A DNA stretch of 64,000 nt from Egicoccus sp. AB-alg2 (GCF_041821065.1 NZ_JBGUAX010000011.1:1-64000), one strand, 5' to 3'; positions 41,357 to 50,942 are shown, numbered from the stretch's first letter. Program-made: numbers and translations. Notes: generated from the sequence alone by a model not told the origin.

Positions 41357-42538
41357 TTGCCCGCCGCCGACCTCGTGGTGCCGGACCGTGCCGCGAGAGC
41401 CGCCGTGACGGCGGCGTTCCTGGCCAACGGCGCGGCCGTCGCCTCATGGATCGCCCGGATCCCGGACGTGCGCGTCGGGCTGGAGATGAGCGAGGCGACG
41501 CTGGGCCTGGTCCTGCTCGGCCTGGCGGTCGGCACCATCGTCGCCCTGCCGGTCGCGGGCGGCGCCGTCGCGCGGGTCGGCAGTCGCGCGGTGACGCTCA
41601 CGGGCGCGGTCGTGATGGTCGGCATGCTGCCGCTGCTCGGCCTGGCACCGAGCCCGCCGACCCTGGCCCTCGCCCTCGTCGGGCTCGGTATCGGGGTCTC
41701 GACGATGGACGTCGGGATGAACGCCCAGGGGGTCGGGGTCGAGCGCACGTACCGGCGCTCCATCATGGTCGGGCTCCACGCCGCCTGGAGCGTCGGCAGC
41801 CTGCTGGGTGCGTTGGCGGCAACCGCGGCGGTGCGGGCACGCGTCCCGGTCGAGATCCACCTGACCGCCATGGCGGTCGTGATCGCGCTCACCGTCGCGG
41901 CCGCGGCCAGATGGGTGCGCATGCGCGATCGCGCTTCCGCCGGCACCAGCGCACCCCGCTTCGCCCTGCCCCGTGGAGCGCTGCTGCCGATCGCGCTGAT
42001 CTGCTTCGCCTCGGCCGTCGGCGAGGGCACGGCGTCGGACTGGAGCGGTATCCACCTCGCCGACGTGGTCGGTGTGCCGGAGTCCCGGGTGACCTGGGGC
42101 TTCGTCGCCTTCACGGCCGCCATGACCGTGTCGCGGCTGCTCGGTGACCGGATCACACGACGGGTCGGCCCGGTCCGGGTCGTGCGCACGAGCGGCCTGG
42201 TCGCGGCCGTCGGCTTCGCGCTGGTCTCGCTGGTGCCGTCGCTGCCGGCCGCGATCGTCGGGTTCGCGCTCGTCGGCGCCGGACTCGCCTCGATCGTGCC
42301 GCTGTGCTTCAGCGCCGCCGGGCGCGTCGCCCGCACACCGGGCGAGGGCGTCGCGGCCGTCGCCACCGTCGGCTACGCCGGCTTCCTGGCCGCACCGCCC
42401 GTCATCGGTGTGCTCACCGAGGCGCTGGACCTGCGTGTGCCGCTGTTCCTCGTCGGGGTGCTGGTGCTGGTGCTGACGCTGCGATCGGGGGTCGTCGCCG
42501 ACGACGGGGCCGCCGGCGACGACGCCGCGCGCGCCTAG
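41357..42538 (+). CDS. Major facilitator superfamily transporter
   Basis: A 393-aa membrane transporter with 12 hydrophobic segments. The first helix AVTAAFLANGAAVASWIARI ends in a motif (WIARIPDVR) typical of the sugar/drug MFS group that also contains FucP/YfkF-like proteins. Helix 4-5 shows MDVGMNAQGVGVERTYRR, and helix 7 contains CFASAVGEGTASDWSGIHLA, again typical of this sub-group. The TTG start at 41357 has CCGGAG upstream. The substrate cannot be assigned. It overlaps the convergent hemerythrin gene by 4 nt. Confidence 0.88.
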   Translation: MPAADLVVPDRAARAAVTAAFLANGAAVASWIARIPDVRVGLEMSEATLGLVLLGLAVGTIVALPVAGGAVARVGSRAVTLTGAVVMVGMLPLLGLAPSPPTLALALVGLGIGVSTMDVGMNAQGVGVERTYRRSIMVGLHAAWSVGSLLGALAATAAVRARVPVEIHLTAMAVVIALTVAAAARWVRMRDRASAGTSAPRFALPRGALLPIALICFASAVGEGTASDWSGIHLADVVGVPESRVTWGFVAFTAAMTVSRLLGDRITRRVGPVRVVRTSGLVAAVGFALVSLVPSLPAAIVGFALVGAGLASIVPLCFSAAGRVARTPGEGVAAVATVGYAGFLAAPPVIGVLTEALDLRVPLFLVGVLVLVLTLRSGVVADDGAAGDDAARA

Positions 42539-43077
42539 AGGTCGCCGCGCTCCCGGGCCTCCTGCACCAGCCGGCCGACGTTGCGCACGTCGCCGGGCGA
42601 GCCCTCGAGCAGTTCCTCACGGGCGGCGAGGAAGGCGCGGCCGAGCGTCGCCCGTTCGTCGGCCGGGACGTTCTCCCGCGCGGCATTGAGAATGTCGCGC
42701 TCCTCCTCGTCGATGTGGTGGTTGAGGGCCTCGACGAGCTCCTCGAGCTTCTCCTCGAACTCCTCGTGGTCGTCGACGTCCTCGACCCGCAGCAGCTCGA
42801 GCAGCGCCTCGTGCCCCTCGGCATGCTCCTCGGAGCCGTGCTCGATCTCCTCGGCCTCCTCTGGCGCACGCTCGCGCAGCGCGGGGTACACCTCACGCTC
42901 CTCCGCCTCGGCGTGCGCGACCAGCAGGTCGGCCAGTTCCGATCGGGCGCTGGCGCGGTCCGCCTCGCGGTTGCGCAGCAGACGGAACAGTCGCTCGAAC
43001 TCGCGGTGGTCGGCCAGGATCAGGTCGACCACGTCCTCGGTGTCCGCCGTGCTCGCGCCGCCGTGGGTGTCGCTCAC
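42535..43077 (-). CDS. Hemerythrin HHE-domain protein
   Basis: A 180-aa protein with a hemerythrin-like four-helix bundle. Candidate di-iron ligands are in ILADHREFERLF (about residue 27), VAHAEAEEREVYP (about 55-67, the HxxxE pair), a His in AEGHEALLEL, and LNHHIDEEERDIL (about 123-135). Such domains bind O2, NO or act as redox sensors. A Glu/Asp-rich surface fits a halophile. The GTG at 43077 has GAGGAG upstream. It diverges from mrpA over 272 bp. Confidence 0.9.
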   Translation of the reverse strand: MSDTHGGASTADTEDVVDLILADHREFERLFRLLRNREADRASARSELADLLVAHAEAEEREVYPALRERAPEEAEEIEHGSEEHAEGHEALLELLRVEDVDDHEEFEEKLEELVEALNHHIDEEERDILNAARENVPADERATLGRAFLAAREELLEGSPGDVRNVGRLVQEARERGDL

Positions 43078-43349
43078 GGATGTGCTCCTCGTCGCGGGGG
43101 AAGCACGGGCCGCCGGTCGGGACCGTGCGTCGCGCATCCTCCCAGCGGGCGCGCGTCGCGCGGACCCCGCGTGGCGACCGGACGGACACCGACGCGGCGG
43201 CGACGGCCGCGCCGGATACCGTGCGCGTCGATCCTGATGGGTCACTGAACTTTCCGTGCGGCCGACCGACCGGTCCCGGAAGCGATCCGCACCCGCACCG
43301 GCGCCGTCGTGCCACGCTCGTGACGGCTTGGCAGGGGACTGAAGAACTC

Positions 43350-46274
43350 GTGACACTCGCTCTCGCCGTCGGCACGGTGTTTGCGCTCGCTGCACTCACA
43401 CCCGTGCTCGTTCGGCTCTTCGACCGCAACGCCGGCTACGTCGGCGGCGCGGCGCTGGCGACCCTGACCGTCTGGTTCGGGCTGCAGGCGCCGGCCGTGT
43501 TCGACGACCGTCCGTTGACCGAGTCGACGACCTGGCTGCCCGACGCCGGCATCGCCCTCGCGTTCCGGCTCGACGGCCTGTCGCTGCTCTTCGCGCTGAT
43601 CGTCCTGGGCATCGGCGCCCTGGTCCTCGCCTACGCCGCACGCTACTTCGGGACCGGCAGTCCCAAGACCTCCCGCTACCTCTCGCTGCTCACGCTCTTC
43701 GCCGGGGCGATGCTCGGGCTGGTCCTGGCCGACGACGCGCTGCTGCTGTTCGTCTTCTGGGAACTGACCAGCGTCTCCAGCTTCTTCCTCATCGGCGGGC
43801 TCGGCGAGGGCAAGCAGGGCGCGACCCGCGCGTTCCTGACCACCGCACTCGGCGGCCTGGCCCTGCTCGCCGGCGTGACCCTGCTGGCGGTGGCAGCGGG
43901 CACGGGCAACCTGACCGAGATCCTGGCCTCGCGCGACGTGATCCTGGACTCGGGCATCGCCTCGGCCGCCATCGTGCTGCTGCTGCTGGGCGCCTTCACG
44001 AAGTCCGCGCAGTTCCCGTTCCACTTCTGGTTGCCGGGCGCGATGGTCGCACCGACCCCGGTCTCGACCTACCTGCACGCCGCAACGATGGTCAAGGCCG
44101 GCATCTACCTGCTGTTCCGCTTCACCCCGCTGTTCGGCGGCGTGGCGCTCTGGCAGACGACCCTGGTGCTGGTCGGCCTGGGCACCGCCCTGTTCGCCGC
44201 CGTCGTGGCCACCAAGCAGACCGACCTGAAGGCGCTGCTGGCCTATTCCACGGTCAGCCAGCTCGGCCTGATCACGGGCATCGCCGGGATCGGCACGTTC
44301 GAGGCGCTCGCCGCCGCCTCGATCCACGTCTTCGCGCACGCCCTGTACAAGGCCGCGCTGTTCATGACCGTCGGCATCGTCGACCACGAGACGGGCACCC
44401 GTGATCTGCGTCAGCTGGGGGGCCTGCGCCGGACGCTGCCGACGACCGCGCTGGCCGGCGGGCTGGCCGCGGCGTCGATGGCCGGCATCCCGCCGCTGCT
44501 CGGCTTCGTCTCCAAGGAGGAGATCTTCGCCGGCTTCCTCGAGACGCACGACCCGGCGTGGCTGGGCACCGTCGGCATCGTGCTCGCCGTGCTCGCCAGC
44601 ATCGGGACGGTCGCCTACAGCGCCCGCTACTACCTCGGCACCTTCGAGGGCCCGGAACGCGCCCATGCACACCGGGCGCCGACCGCGTTCGCGGCCCCGG
44701 CCGCGCTCCTCGGCCTCCTCGGCCTCGGGTTCGCGGCCGTCGTCTGGATCTTCGATCCGCTCGTCGACGCCGTGGGCCACGTCACCACCGGCGACCACGA
44801 CGGGCACATGCACCTCGCGCTGTGGCACGGGTTCGGCCTGCCGCTGCTGCTGTCGACGATCGTGCTGGGGGTCGGGCTCGGCGCCGTGCTGCTGCGCACC
44901 CGGGTCGAGCGGTGGCAGGGCCTGCTGGAGTTGCCGCGCGGCGCCGACGCGTTCGACCGCCTGTACGACGGCGTTCTGGCGCTCGGCGCCCGTGTCGGCA
45001 CTCCGTCGGTGCCGCACGGCGCCGCCTACTACCTCCTGCCGGTGCTACTGACCATCACCGGGGTCGGCATCGCCGCGACGGCCCGGGTGGGCACCGACGG
45101 GCTCGGCGACCCGGCCCCATGGCTGCCGGTGGACTGGGCCATCGTCGTGCTGCTCGCCGGGTGCATCATCGGCACGATCCAGGCCCGAAGCCGGCTGGCC
45201 GCGATCGCGACCCTGGGCATGGCCGGCTTCACCGTCGCCGGCTGGTTCGTCCTGCTGGGCGCCCCGGACCTGGCGCTCACCCAGTTGCTGGTCGAGACGC
45301 TCTCGGTCGCCCTGTTCGTCGTCGTCTTCCGGCGTCTGCCCTCGACCTTCCCACGCGTCGGCAACGTCCGGAAGGGCGTCGCCGGCGTCGTGGCCGTCAG
45401 CGTCGGCACCCTCGTCGCCGTCGCCACCTACCTGTTCACCGGCCGCCGCGGCATCTCCGACATCGGTGCGGAGTTCCTCGCCGAGGGCGAGGGGCTCACC
45501 GGCGGCGGCAACGTCGTCAACACGATCCTCGTCGACTTCCGTGCGCTGGACACCCTGGGCGAGATCACCGTCCTGGCCGTCGCCGGCGCGGCCATCTTCT
45601 CGCTCGTGCGGCTGTCCTCGCACGGCGCCGTCCCCCGCCCCGGCGGCGACGGCGAACCCACCCGGGCGTCACAGTGGAGCGGCATCGGCATGGTCGACAG
45701 CGCGATCCTGCGCACGGCCACCGACCTGCTGGCGCCGGCCATGGTGCTGGCCTCGGTCTGGCTGCTGCTGCGCGGCCACGACGCCGTCGGCGGTGGCTTC
45801 ATCGGCGGTCTGGCCGTCGGCGCGGCCGTCGTGCTGCTCTACCTCAGCAGGGGCCACCAGCGCATCTGGCAGAGCCGCCTGCTGCGCACGCTGCCGCTAG
45901 TCGGTCTCGGGCTGCTCGTCGCCGTCGGCTACGGTTTCGGCGGCCTCGTGACCACCGGGGCGTTCCTCGACGGCGCCAAGTGGTACCTCCCGTTCCACCT
46001 CGAGGTCGCTGCGTCCCTGGTGTTCGACATCGGCGTGTACCTCGTGGTCGTCGGCCTGGTCGTCGCCATCGTGCGCCACCTCGGCCAGGGCATCCCCGAA
46101 CCGTCACCCGACCCCGGCCGCATCGGCGTCCCGACCTGGGCGTCCGACACCGGCGAGGCGGTTCCGCGCGGGACGGGGCGCGCCACGTCGGACGGCGGCG
46201 CGCCCGCCGGCGCCGACACCGACGACCACTCCTACTCCAGCGCCAGCCGCGCCCGCCGGGAGGACCAGCCGTGA
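43350..46274 (+). CDS. mrpA: Na+/H+ antiporter subunit MrpA fused to MrpB (MnhA-MnhB)
   Basis: A 974-aa membrane protein, the large subunit of the Mrp multisubunit antiporter. The N-terminal proton-channel half (about residues 100-420, homologous to NuoL) has FVFWELTSVSSFFLIGGLGE with its conserved Glu, and later PFHFWLPGAMVAPTPVSTYL. A DUF4040/MrpB-N part follows (about 620-770). The C-terminal MnhB domain (about 790-930) is marked by SVWLLLRGHDAVGGGFIGGL. Actinobacteria often carry such an A-B fusion. I chose the GTG at 43350 (VTLALAVGTVF) over the GTG at 43320 because a membrane helix starts there. The stop overlaps the mrpC start (GTGA). It is the first gene of a six-gene operon. Confidence 0.93.
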   Translation: MTLALAVGTVFALAALTPVLVRLFDRNAGYVGGAALATLTVWFGLQAPAVFDDRPLTESTTWLPDAGIALAFRLDGLSLLFALIVLGIGALVLAYAARYFGTGSPKTSRYLSLLTLFAGAMLGLVLADDALLLFVFWELTSVSSFFLIGGLGEGKQGATRAFLTTALGGLALLAGVTLLAVAAGTGNLTEILASRDVILDSGIASAAIVLLLLGAFTKSAQFPFHFWLPGAMVAPTPVSTYLHAATMVKAGIYLLFRFTPLFGGVALWQTTLVLVGLGTALFAAVVATKQTDLKALLAYSTVSQLGLITGIAGIGTFEALAAASIHVFAHALYKAALFMTVGIVDHETGTRDLRQLGGLRRTLPTTALAGGLAAASMAGIPPLLGFVSKEEIFAGFLETHDPAWLGTVGIVLAVLASIGTVAYSARYYLGTFEGPERAHAHRAPTAFAAPAALLGLLGLGFAAVVWIFDPLVDAVGHVTTGDHDGHMHLALWHGFGLPLLLSTIVLGVGLGAVLLRTRVERWQGLLELPRGADAFDRLYDGVLALGARVGTPSVPHGAAYYLLPVLLTITGVGIAATARVGTDGLGDPAPWLPVDWAIVVLLAGCIIGTIQARSRLAAIATLGMAGFTVAGWFVLLGAPDLALTQLLVETLSVALFVVVFRRLPSTFPRVGNVRKGVAGVVAVSVGTLVAVATYLFTGRRGISDIGAEFLAEGEGLTGGGNVVNTILVDFRALDTLGEITVLAVAGAAIFSLVRLSSHGAVPRPGGDGEPTRASQWSGIGMVDSAILRTATDLLAPAMVLASVWLLLRGHDAVGGGFIGGLAVGAAVVLLYLSRGHQRIWQSRLLRTLPLVGLGLLVAVGYGFGGLVTTGAFLDGAKWYLPFHLEVAASLVFDIGVYLVVVGLVVAIVRHLGQGIPEPSPDPGRIGVPTWASDTGEAVPRGTGRATSDGGAPAGADTDDHSYSSASRARREDQP

Positions 46275-46720
46275 CCGCCGCCATCGTCGTCGGCCTGCTC
46301 GCCGCGGGCGGGACCTACCTCGTGATGCAGCGCGGCATCGTGCGCATCACGATCGGGTTCGCACTGCTCGGTCACGCCGCCACCACGATCCTCGTCACCT
46401 CCGGCGGGGTCGCCCGCCGGGGCGTGCCGTTCATCGGCGAGCCCGGCACGCCCGCCGACCCGCTCCCCCAGGCGTTCGCCCTGACGGCGATCGTGATCTC
46501 GTTCGGGATCACCGCGTTCCTGCTGACGCTCGCGTTCCGGGGCCGTGACGTCCTCGGCCACGACGACGTCGAGGCCGACGCCGACCCGCGCCTGTCCGAC
46601 GGATCCGACCAGCGTCTGTCCGACGGATCCGACCAGCGTCTGTCCGACGACGAGGACGTGGACCTGCCCGTCGACGAGTACGTGCTGCCCGGGCGCGCCG
46701 ACCAGGAGGAGCGCCCGTGA
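46271..46720 (+). CDS. mrpC: Na+/H+ antiporter subunit MrpC
   Basis: A 149-aa membrane protein homologous to NuoK. Three transmembrane helices (about residues 3-20, 25-45, 70-95) contain the NuoK-type pattern RIVRITIGFALLGHAATTIL and PLPQAFALTAIVISFGITAF. The C-terminal 50 residues form an acidic tail with a repeated SDGSDQRL motif from a 24-bp tandem repeat. It overlaps both neighbours by 4 nt (GTGA). It is a core part of the Mrp complex membrane arm. Confidence 0.93.
   Translation: MTAAIVVGLLAAGGTYLVMQRGIVRITIGFALLGHAATTILVTSGGVARRGVPFIGEPGTPADPLPQAFALTAIVISFGITAFLLTLAFRGRDVLGHDDVEADADPRLSDGSDQRLSDGSDQRLSDDEDVDLPVDEYVLPGRADQEERP
46592..46648 (+). repeat. 24-bp tandem repeat, 2.4 copies, in the mrpC tail
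   Basis: A 24-bp unit beginning CTGTCCGACGGATCCGACC starts at 46592 and 46616, and its first nine bases recur at 46640. It encodes LSDGSDQR repeats and adds acidic residues in frame. It probably arose by slippage. Confidence 0.8.
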
Positions 46721-48264
46721 GCACCCTCCTGCCGCTCCCGTTCGCGCTGCCGCTGCTCGCGGCCGCCCTCGGGATGCTGTTCCGCGGCCGTCGACGCGTC
46801 CAGCGCGCCATCACGACCGTGCTGATGGTCGCACTGGTCGGCCTGGCCGCCTCACTGGTCGTCGCCACCCGCGGCGGCGGGGCCGTGGCCGCCGACATCG
46901 GCAATTGGCCGATCAACCTCGCCATCCCGTTCGTCGCCGACGGGTTCGCGGCGCTCGTGCTGCTGACCGTCAGCGTCTCGGCGGTCCTGGCGCTGGTGTT
47001 CGCCGTCTCCCGGGGCGAGGACGCCCATCCGCTGTTCCACCCCATGGTCGGCGTCCTGCTCGCCGGTGTGCTCGGCTCGCTGCTGACCGCCGACCTGTTC
47101 AACTTGTTCGTCACCTTCGAGGTGATGCTGATCGGCTCGTACGTGCTGCTCACGCTGCGCGGCGACCGACGCCAGGTCCGGGCCGGGGTCATCTACGTGA
47201 CCGTGAGCCTGCTGGCCTCGACGACGTTCCTCGTCGGCATCGCGCTGGTGTACGGCACGGCCGGGACGGTGTCCTTCGCGAACCTGTACGGCGTGGTCCA
47301 GTCCACCCCGACGGCGGCCGTCGGCGCGTCGCTGGTCCTGGCCGCCATCGCCGTCAAGGCCAGCCTGGTTCCCATGCATGCCTGGCTGCCGCGGACCTAC
47401 GTCCAGGCCGGCCCCGGCGTGACCGCACTGTTCTCCGGGTTGCTCACCAAGGCCGGCGTGTACGTGCTGTTCCGCCTCTACAGCGTGCTGTTCGCCGGGG
47501 ACCCCGGCTATCGCGGCCTGTGGCTGACCGTGGCCGGCATCACGATGGTGGTGGGCGTGCTCGGCGCCGTCGGCCGCGGCGACATGCGCGGCATCCTCGC
47601 CTATCACATGGTCAGCCAGATGGGGTACCTGATCCTGCCGCTGGGGCTGTGGACCCTGGCGGGCGTCACCGCCGGGATCGTCTACCTCGTGCAGTACGTG
47701 CTGGTGAAGGGCGCGCTGTTCGTGGCCGTCGGAACGGTGGAGACCCTCACGGGGACCGGCCGGCTGAAGGCCCTCGGCGGCATGGTGCGGACACGCCCGT
47801 GGTTGGCGGTGGCCTTCCTCCTGCCCGCCCTGGCGCTCGCCGGTATCCCGCCGACCTCCGGGTTCGTCGGCAAGTACCTGCTCATCCGGGCTGCCTTCGT
47901 CGACGCGGCGTGGGTCGCCGGCGGCGTGGCCGTACTGGTGAGCCTCTTCACCCTGCTGTCGATGGTGAAGATCTGGAACGGCGCCTTCTGGGGTGTGCTC
48001 ACCGAGCGGGTCCGGCAGGAGCCCGGCGGGGTCGCGGTCGGTCTGCGGCCCGTGCCGGCCGGCGGCGCCGGTGACGACGACCCCGTCGTGCCGCGGGCCG
48101 CCTCCAACCGGCGCGTCACCGGCATGGTCGCACCCGCGCTGCTCGTCTCCGTCGCCGTGTTCGTGCTGGGCATCGGTGCCCAACCCCTGCTCGAACTCGT
48201 CGAGCCGGCCGCCCGCGGGTTGCTGGAGCCGACGGCCTACCTCGAGGCGGTGAGGTCCCTGTGA
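46717..48264 (+). CDS. mrpD: Na+/H+ antiporter subunit MrpD (first operon)
   Basis: A 515-aa membrane protein (about 14 helices), homologous to NuoN/NuoM proton channels. The TM5 region is LFNLFVTFEVMLIGSYVLLT, with the essential Glu; VKASLVPMHAWLPRTYVQAG holds the TM7 Lys and the helix break. ILAYHMVSQMGYLILPLGLW is the usual TM8-9 segment. It forms part of the ion-translocating arm together with MrpA. The GTG start overlaps the mrpC stop. Confidence 0.95.
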   Translation: MSTLLPLPFALPLLAAALGMLFRGRRRVQRAITTVLMVALVGLAASLVVATRGGGAVAADIGNWPINLAIPFVADGFAALVLLTVSVSAVLALVFAVSRGEDAHPLFHPMVGVLLAGVLGSLLTADLFNLFVTFEVMLIGSYVLLTLRGDRRQVRAGVIYVTVSLLASTTFLVGIALVYGTAGTVSFANLYGVVQSTPTAAVGASLVLAAIAVKASLVPMHAWLPRTYVQAGPGVTALFSGLLTKAGVYVLFRLYSVLFAGDPGYRGLWLTVAGITMVVGVLGAVGRGDMRGILAYHMVSQMGYLILPLGLWTLAGVTAGIVYLVQYVLVKGALFVAVGTVETLTGTGRLKALGGMVRTRPWLAVAFLLPALALAGIPPTSGFVGKYLLIRAAFVDAAWVAGGVAVLVSLFTLLSMVKIWNGAFWGVLTERVRQEPGGVAVGLRPVPAGGAGDDDPVVPRAASNRRVTGMVAPALLVSVAVFVLGIGAQPLLELVEPAARGLLEPTAYLEAVRSL

Positions 48265-48629
48265 GCGAACGGTCACGCGGGCTGCCGCGGCGGGTCCTCG
48301 GCCTGGTACGCCGGCTGCCCTTCATCGTCTGGGCGCTGCTGGTCTTCCTGTGGGCGCTGCTCGTCTCCAACGTCCGGGTGGCCTGGGAAGTGCTCACCCC
48401 CGGCTTCGGCATGACGCCGGCGATCGTGCGCGTGCCGACGTCCACCCGGACGGACTGGGAGACGACGCTGCTGGCCAACATGATCACGATGACGCCCGGG
48501 ACGCTGTCGATCGAGATCGACGAGGACACCCGGGACCTGTACGTCCACACCCTCTACTACGAGGGTCGCGAGGCTTTCCTGGCCGACATCGCGAGCCTCG
48601 AACGCACCCTGCTGAAGGCGACCCGATGA
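48261..48629 (+). CDS. mrpE: Na+/H+ antiporter subunit MrpE (first operon)
   Basis: A 122-aa protein with one or two N-terminal helices (FIVWALLVFLWALLVSNVRV) and a C-terminal globular domain. The LLANMITMTPGTLSIEIDED segment is the MnhE signature. It helps assemble the complex. Start and stop both overlap neighbours (GTGA, ATGA). Confidence 0.93.
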   Translation: MSERSRGLPRRVLGLVRRLPFIVWALLVFLWALLVSNVRVAWEVLTPGFGMTPAIVRVPTSTRTDWETTLLANMITMTPGTLSIEIDEDTRDLYVHTLYYEGREAFLADIASLERTLLKATR

Positions 48630-48883
48630 CCCTCGTCGACCTGGGACTGGCCGTGCTGGCGCTGTCCTTCGCCCTCGGGATCGTCCGGGCGGTGCGCGGC
48701 CCGAGTGTGGCCGACCGCGCCATCGCCGCGGACCTGTGCCTGTACGCCCTCGTCGGCGCCATCGCACTGCTGGCGCTGCGCACCACGTACGAGGAGTTCC
48801 TCGACGTGATCCTGATCGCGACGCTGCTGGGCTTCCTCGCGACGATCTCCCTGGGGGCCCTGGTCGGGAGGCGTGACCAGTGA
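48626..48883 (+). CDS. mrpF: Na+/H+ antiporter subunit MrpF (first operon)
   Basis: An 85-aa protein with three transmembrane helices (LVDLGLAVLALSFALGIVRA; CLYALVGAIALLALRT; VILIATLLGFLATISLGALV). VRGPSVADRAIAAD is the typical RGP-DR family element. It overlaps both neighbours. Confidence 0.92.
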   Translation: MTLVDLGLAVLALSFALGIVRAVRGPSVADRAIAADLCLYALVGAIALLALRTTYEEFLDVILIATLLGFLATISLGALVGRRDQ

Positions 48884-49230
48884 CCGACGTCATCGGGGCC
48901 GTCCTGATCGGGCTGGGCGTGTTCCTCGTCCTGCTCGCCGGCATCGGGCTGCTGCGCTTCCCCGACGTCTTCATCCGCTCGAGCGCCACCACCAAGGCGG
49001 CCGGGCTGGGCATCGCCCTCGTCCTGGCCGGCACGGCGTTCGCCATCGGCACGCCCGAGGCCGCCGTCAAGATGAGCATCGCCATCGTGCTGCAGTTCGT
49101 CGGCGCTCCCGTCTCCGGTCACGTGATCGCCCGGGCGGCCTACCGTGCCGGCGCGCCGCTGTGGGACCGCACGGTCACCGACGAGTTGCAGGGATTCGTC
49201 GAGCGACCGCACGAAACCGAGGTCCGCTGA
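48880..49230 (+). CDS. mrpG: Na+/H+ antiporter subunit MrpG (first operon)
   Basis: A 116-aa protein with three helices. GIGLLRFPDVFIRSSATTKA is the family motif (usually LRxPDxYxRxHAxxK). GAPVSGHVIARAAYRAGAPL is the C-terminal signature. It ends the first operon. Confidence 0.93.
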   Translation: MTDVIGAVLIGLGVFLVLLAGIGLLRFPDVFIRSSATTKAAGLGIALVLAGTAFAIGTPEAAVKMSIAIVLQFVGAPVSGHVIARAAYRAGAPLWDRTVTDELQGFVERPHETEVR

Positions 49231-49312
49231 AGTTCCGATGAAGGTTTGAGCCGGAAACGCCGAAACCGGCCGCTGGTCGGGTCGGCCGTTTCCCGGCATC
49301 TGCCACCTCCAC

Positions 49313-49318
49313 TAGGCT
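49313..49318 (+). promoter_or_regulatory. Candidate -10 hexamer (TAGGCT) for the second Mrp operon
   Basis: TAGGCT lies 133 nt before the first start codon (49452) in the only gap (220 bp) between the two operons. This suggests the second operon has its own promoter and a leader of about 125 nt. No clear -35. Confidence 0.35.
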
Positions 49319-49451
49319 CGAACATCCACGCGACACCCGGTGCCCACCCCGTCGCTCTCCCCAGCGGGACGTGGGCCGGTGCCACGGCATCCAGGCACCG
49401 TCGACCGGTGTCGTCCCCACCTCGCCGTCGTGTTCTTGCCCCCGGAGGCCA

Positions 49452-50942
49452 ATGAGCCCCCAGGCTTCGCTGTTGCCGCTCGCCGCTGTCGGCGTGCCGG
49501 TGCTGACCGCCGTGGCCATCGTCGTCACCCGGCGGAAGCCGACGCTGCGCGACGCGCTCCTGGTCGTCGGCGCCGTGGTCACCTTCGTGGTGGTCGGCGC
49601 GCTGGTGCCCGCGGTCCTGGCCGGCGAGGTGCCGACGACCCGCCTCGGCCAGCTGGTCCCCGGCGTCGAGCTCAGCCTGCGCGCCGACGGCATGGGCATG
49701 CTGTTCGCGCTGCTGGCGTCGTTCCTGTGGGTGCTCGCGGGCTCGTACGCCGTCGGGTACATGCGCGGTGACGCCGCGGCCAACCAGACCCGCTTCTACG
49801 CCTTCTACGCGCTGTGCCTGTCGACCGCCTTCGGCGTCGCGTTCGCCGGGGACCTGTTCACCTTCTTCGTCTTCTACGAACTGCTGACGATCGCGACCTA
49901 CCCGCTGGTGACCCACAAGGGTGACGCGAAGGCGATTGCGGCCGGGCGCCTCTACCTCGGTGTGCTCCTGTCGGGCGGCGTGCTGGTGCTGGCAGCCACG
50001 CTGCTCGTGTGGGCCAACGTCGGCGAGCTCGGCTTCGCGCCCGGCGGCATCGTCGGCGACACCATGGGCACCGGGCTGACCGTGCTGGTGTTCGCGCTGT
50101 TCGCCGCCGGGTTCGCCACCAAGAGCGGCGTCATGCCGGTCCACCGGTGGCTGCCGGCCGCCATGGTCGCGCCCACGCCCGTCAGCGCCCTGTTGCACGC
50201 CGTCGCCGTGGTCAAGGCCGGGGTGTTCGCGTTCGGGCGTGTCGTCGGCTTCGTGATCGGGCCCGGTGTCCTGCTCGACCTCGGCGTCCAGGGCTGGCTG
50301 TCGCTGGCGGCCGGGATCACGATCGCGGTCGCGTCGGTGGTCGCGCTCCGGCAGGACCACCTGAAGCGGCGGCTCGCGTTCTCCACGATCGCCCACCTGT
50401 CGTTGATCGTGCTCGGGTTCTCGCTGCTGTCCGCGACCGCCTACGAGGGCGGGCTGCTGCACATCGTCAACCACGGGCTGCTGAAGATCACGCTGTTCTT
50501 CTGTGCGGGCGCGATCCACATCGCCGCGCACAAGGACCATGTCAGCGAACTGGACGGCATCGGCCGGCGCATGCCCTTCACGATGGTCGCCTTCGCCGTG
50601 GCGTCCTACGGGCTGGCGGCCCTGCCACCGATGGGCGGGTTCGTCAGCAAGTGGTACCTCTCCCTCGGTGCGCTCGATGCGGACCAGCAGGTCTACGCCG
50701 CACTCATCGTGATCAGCGGCCTGTTCACGGCCGGCTACCTGTTCCCGGTCGTCTACCGCGCCTTCTTCAAGCCGCTCTCCGAGGAGGCGCGCGCCCACCC
50801 CCACGGCGAGGCATCCCCGCTGATGGTGGTGCCGTTGTGCGTCACCGCGTTGGTCGGGCTGCTGCTCGGACTGGGGGACCTCGGCGGCGTGTACTCGATC
50901 GCCTCCGACGTGGCCGCCACCGTGACGGGGGGTGCGCCGTGA
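49452..50942 (+). CDS. MrpD/NuoN-like proton-conducting antiporter subunit (second operon, first)
   Basis: A 496-aa polytopic membrane protein homologous to MrpD/NuoL-M-N. The TM5 segment DLFTFFVFYELLTIATYPLV keeps the Glu, and MPVHRWLPAAMVAPTPVSAL is the channel loop. An AHLSLIVLGFSLLSATAYEG segment follows, and IVNHGLLKITLFFCAGAIHI carries a charged Lys. It resembles haloarchaeal and Mbh-type stand-alone D subunits more than canonical MrpD. The ATG at 49452 has GGAGG. It is the first gene of the second operon and overlaps the next by GTGA. Confidence 0.9.
   Translation: MSPQASLLPLAAVGVPVLTAVAIVVTRRKPTLRDALLVVGAVVTFVVVGALVPAVLAGEVPTTRLGQLVPGVELSLRADGMGMLFALLASFLWVLAGSYAVGYMRGDAAANQTRFYAFYALCLSTAFGVAFAGDLFTFFVFYELLTIATYPLVTHKGDAKAIAAGRLYLGVLLSGGVLVLAATLLVWANVGELGFAPGGIVGDTMGTGLTVLVFALFAAGFATKSGVMPVHRWLPAAMVAPTPVSALLHAVAVVKAGVFAFGRVVGFVIGPGVLLDLGVQGWLSLAAGITIAVASVVALRQDHLKRRLAFSTIAHLSLIVLGFSLLSATAYEGGLLHIVNHGLLKITLFFCAGAIHIAAHKDHVSELDGIGRRMPFTMVAFAVASYGLAALPPMGGFVSKWYLSLGALDADQQVYAALIVISGLFTAGYLFPVVYRAFFKPLSEEARAHPHGEASPLMVVPLCVTALVGLLLGLGDLGGVYSIASDVAATVTGGAP

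Noticed and set aside
46592-46648. Tandem direct repeats considered as a CRISPR-like array
   Set aside because: Units are contiguous without spacers and encode a protein repeat in frame.
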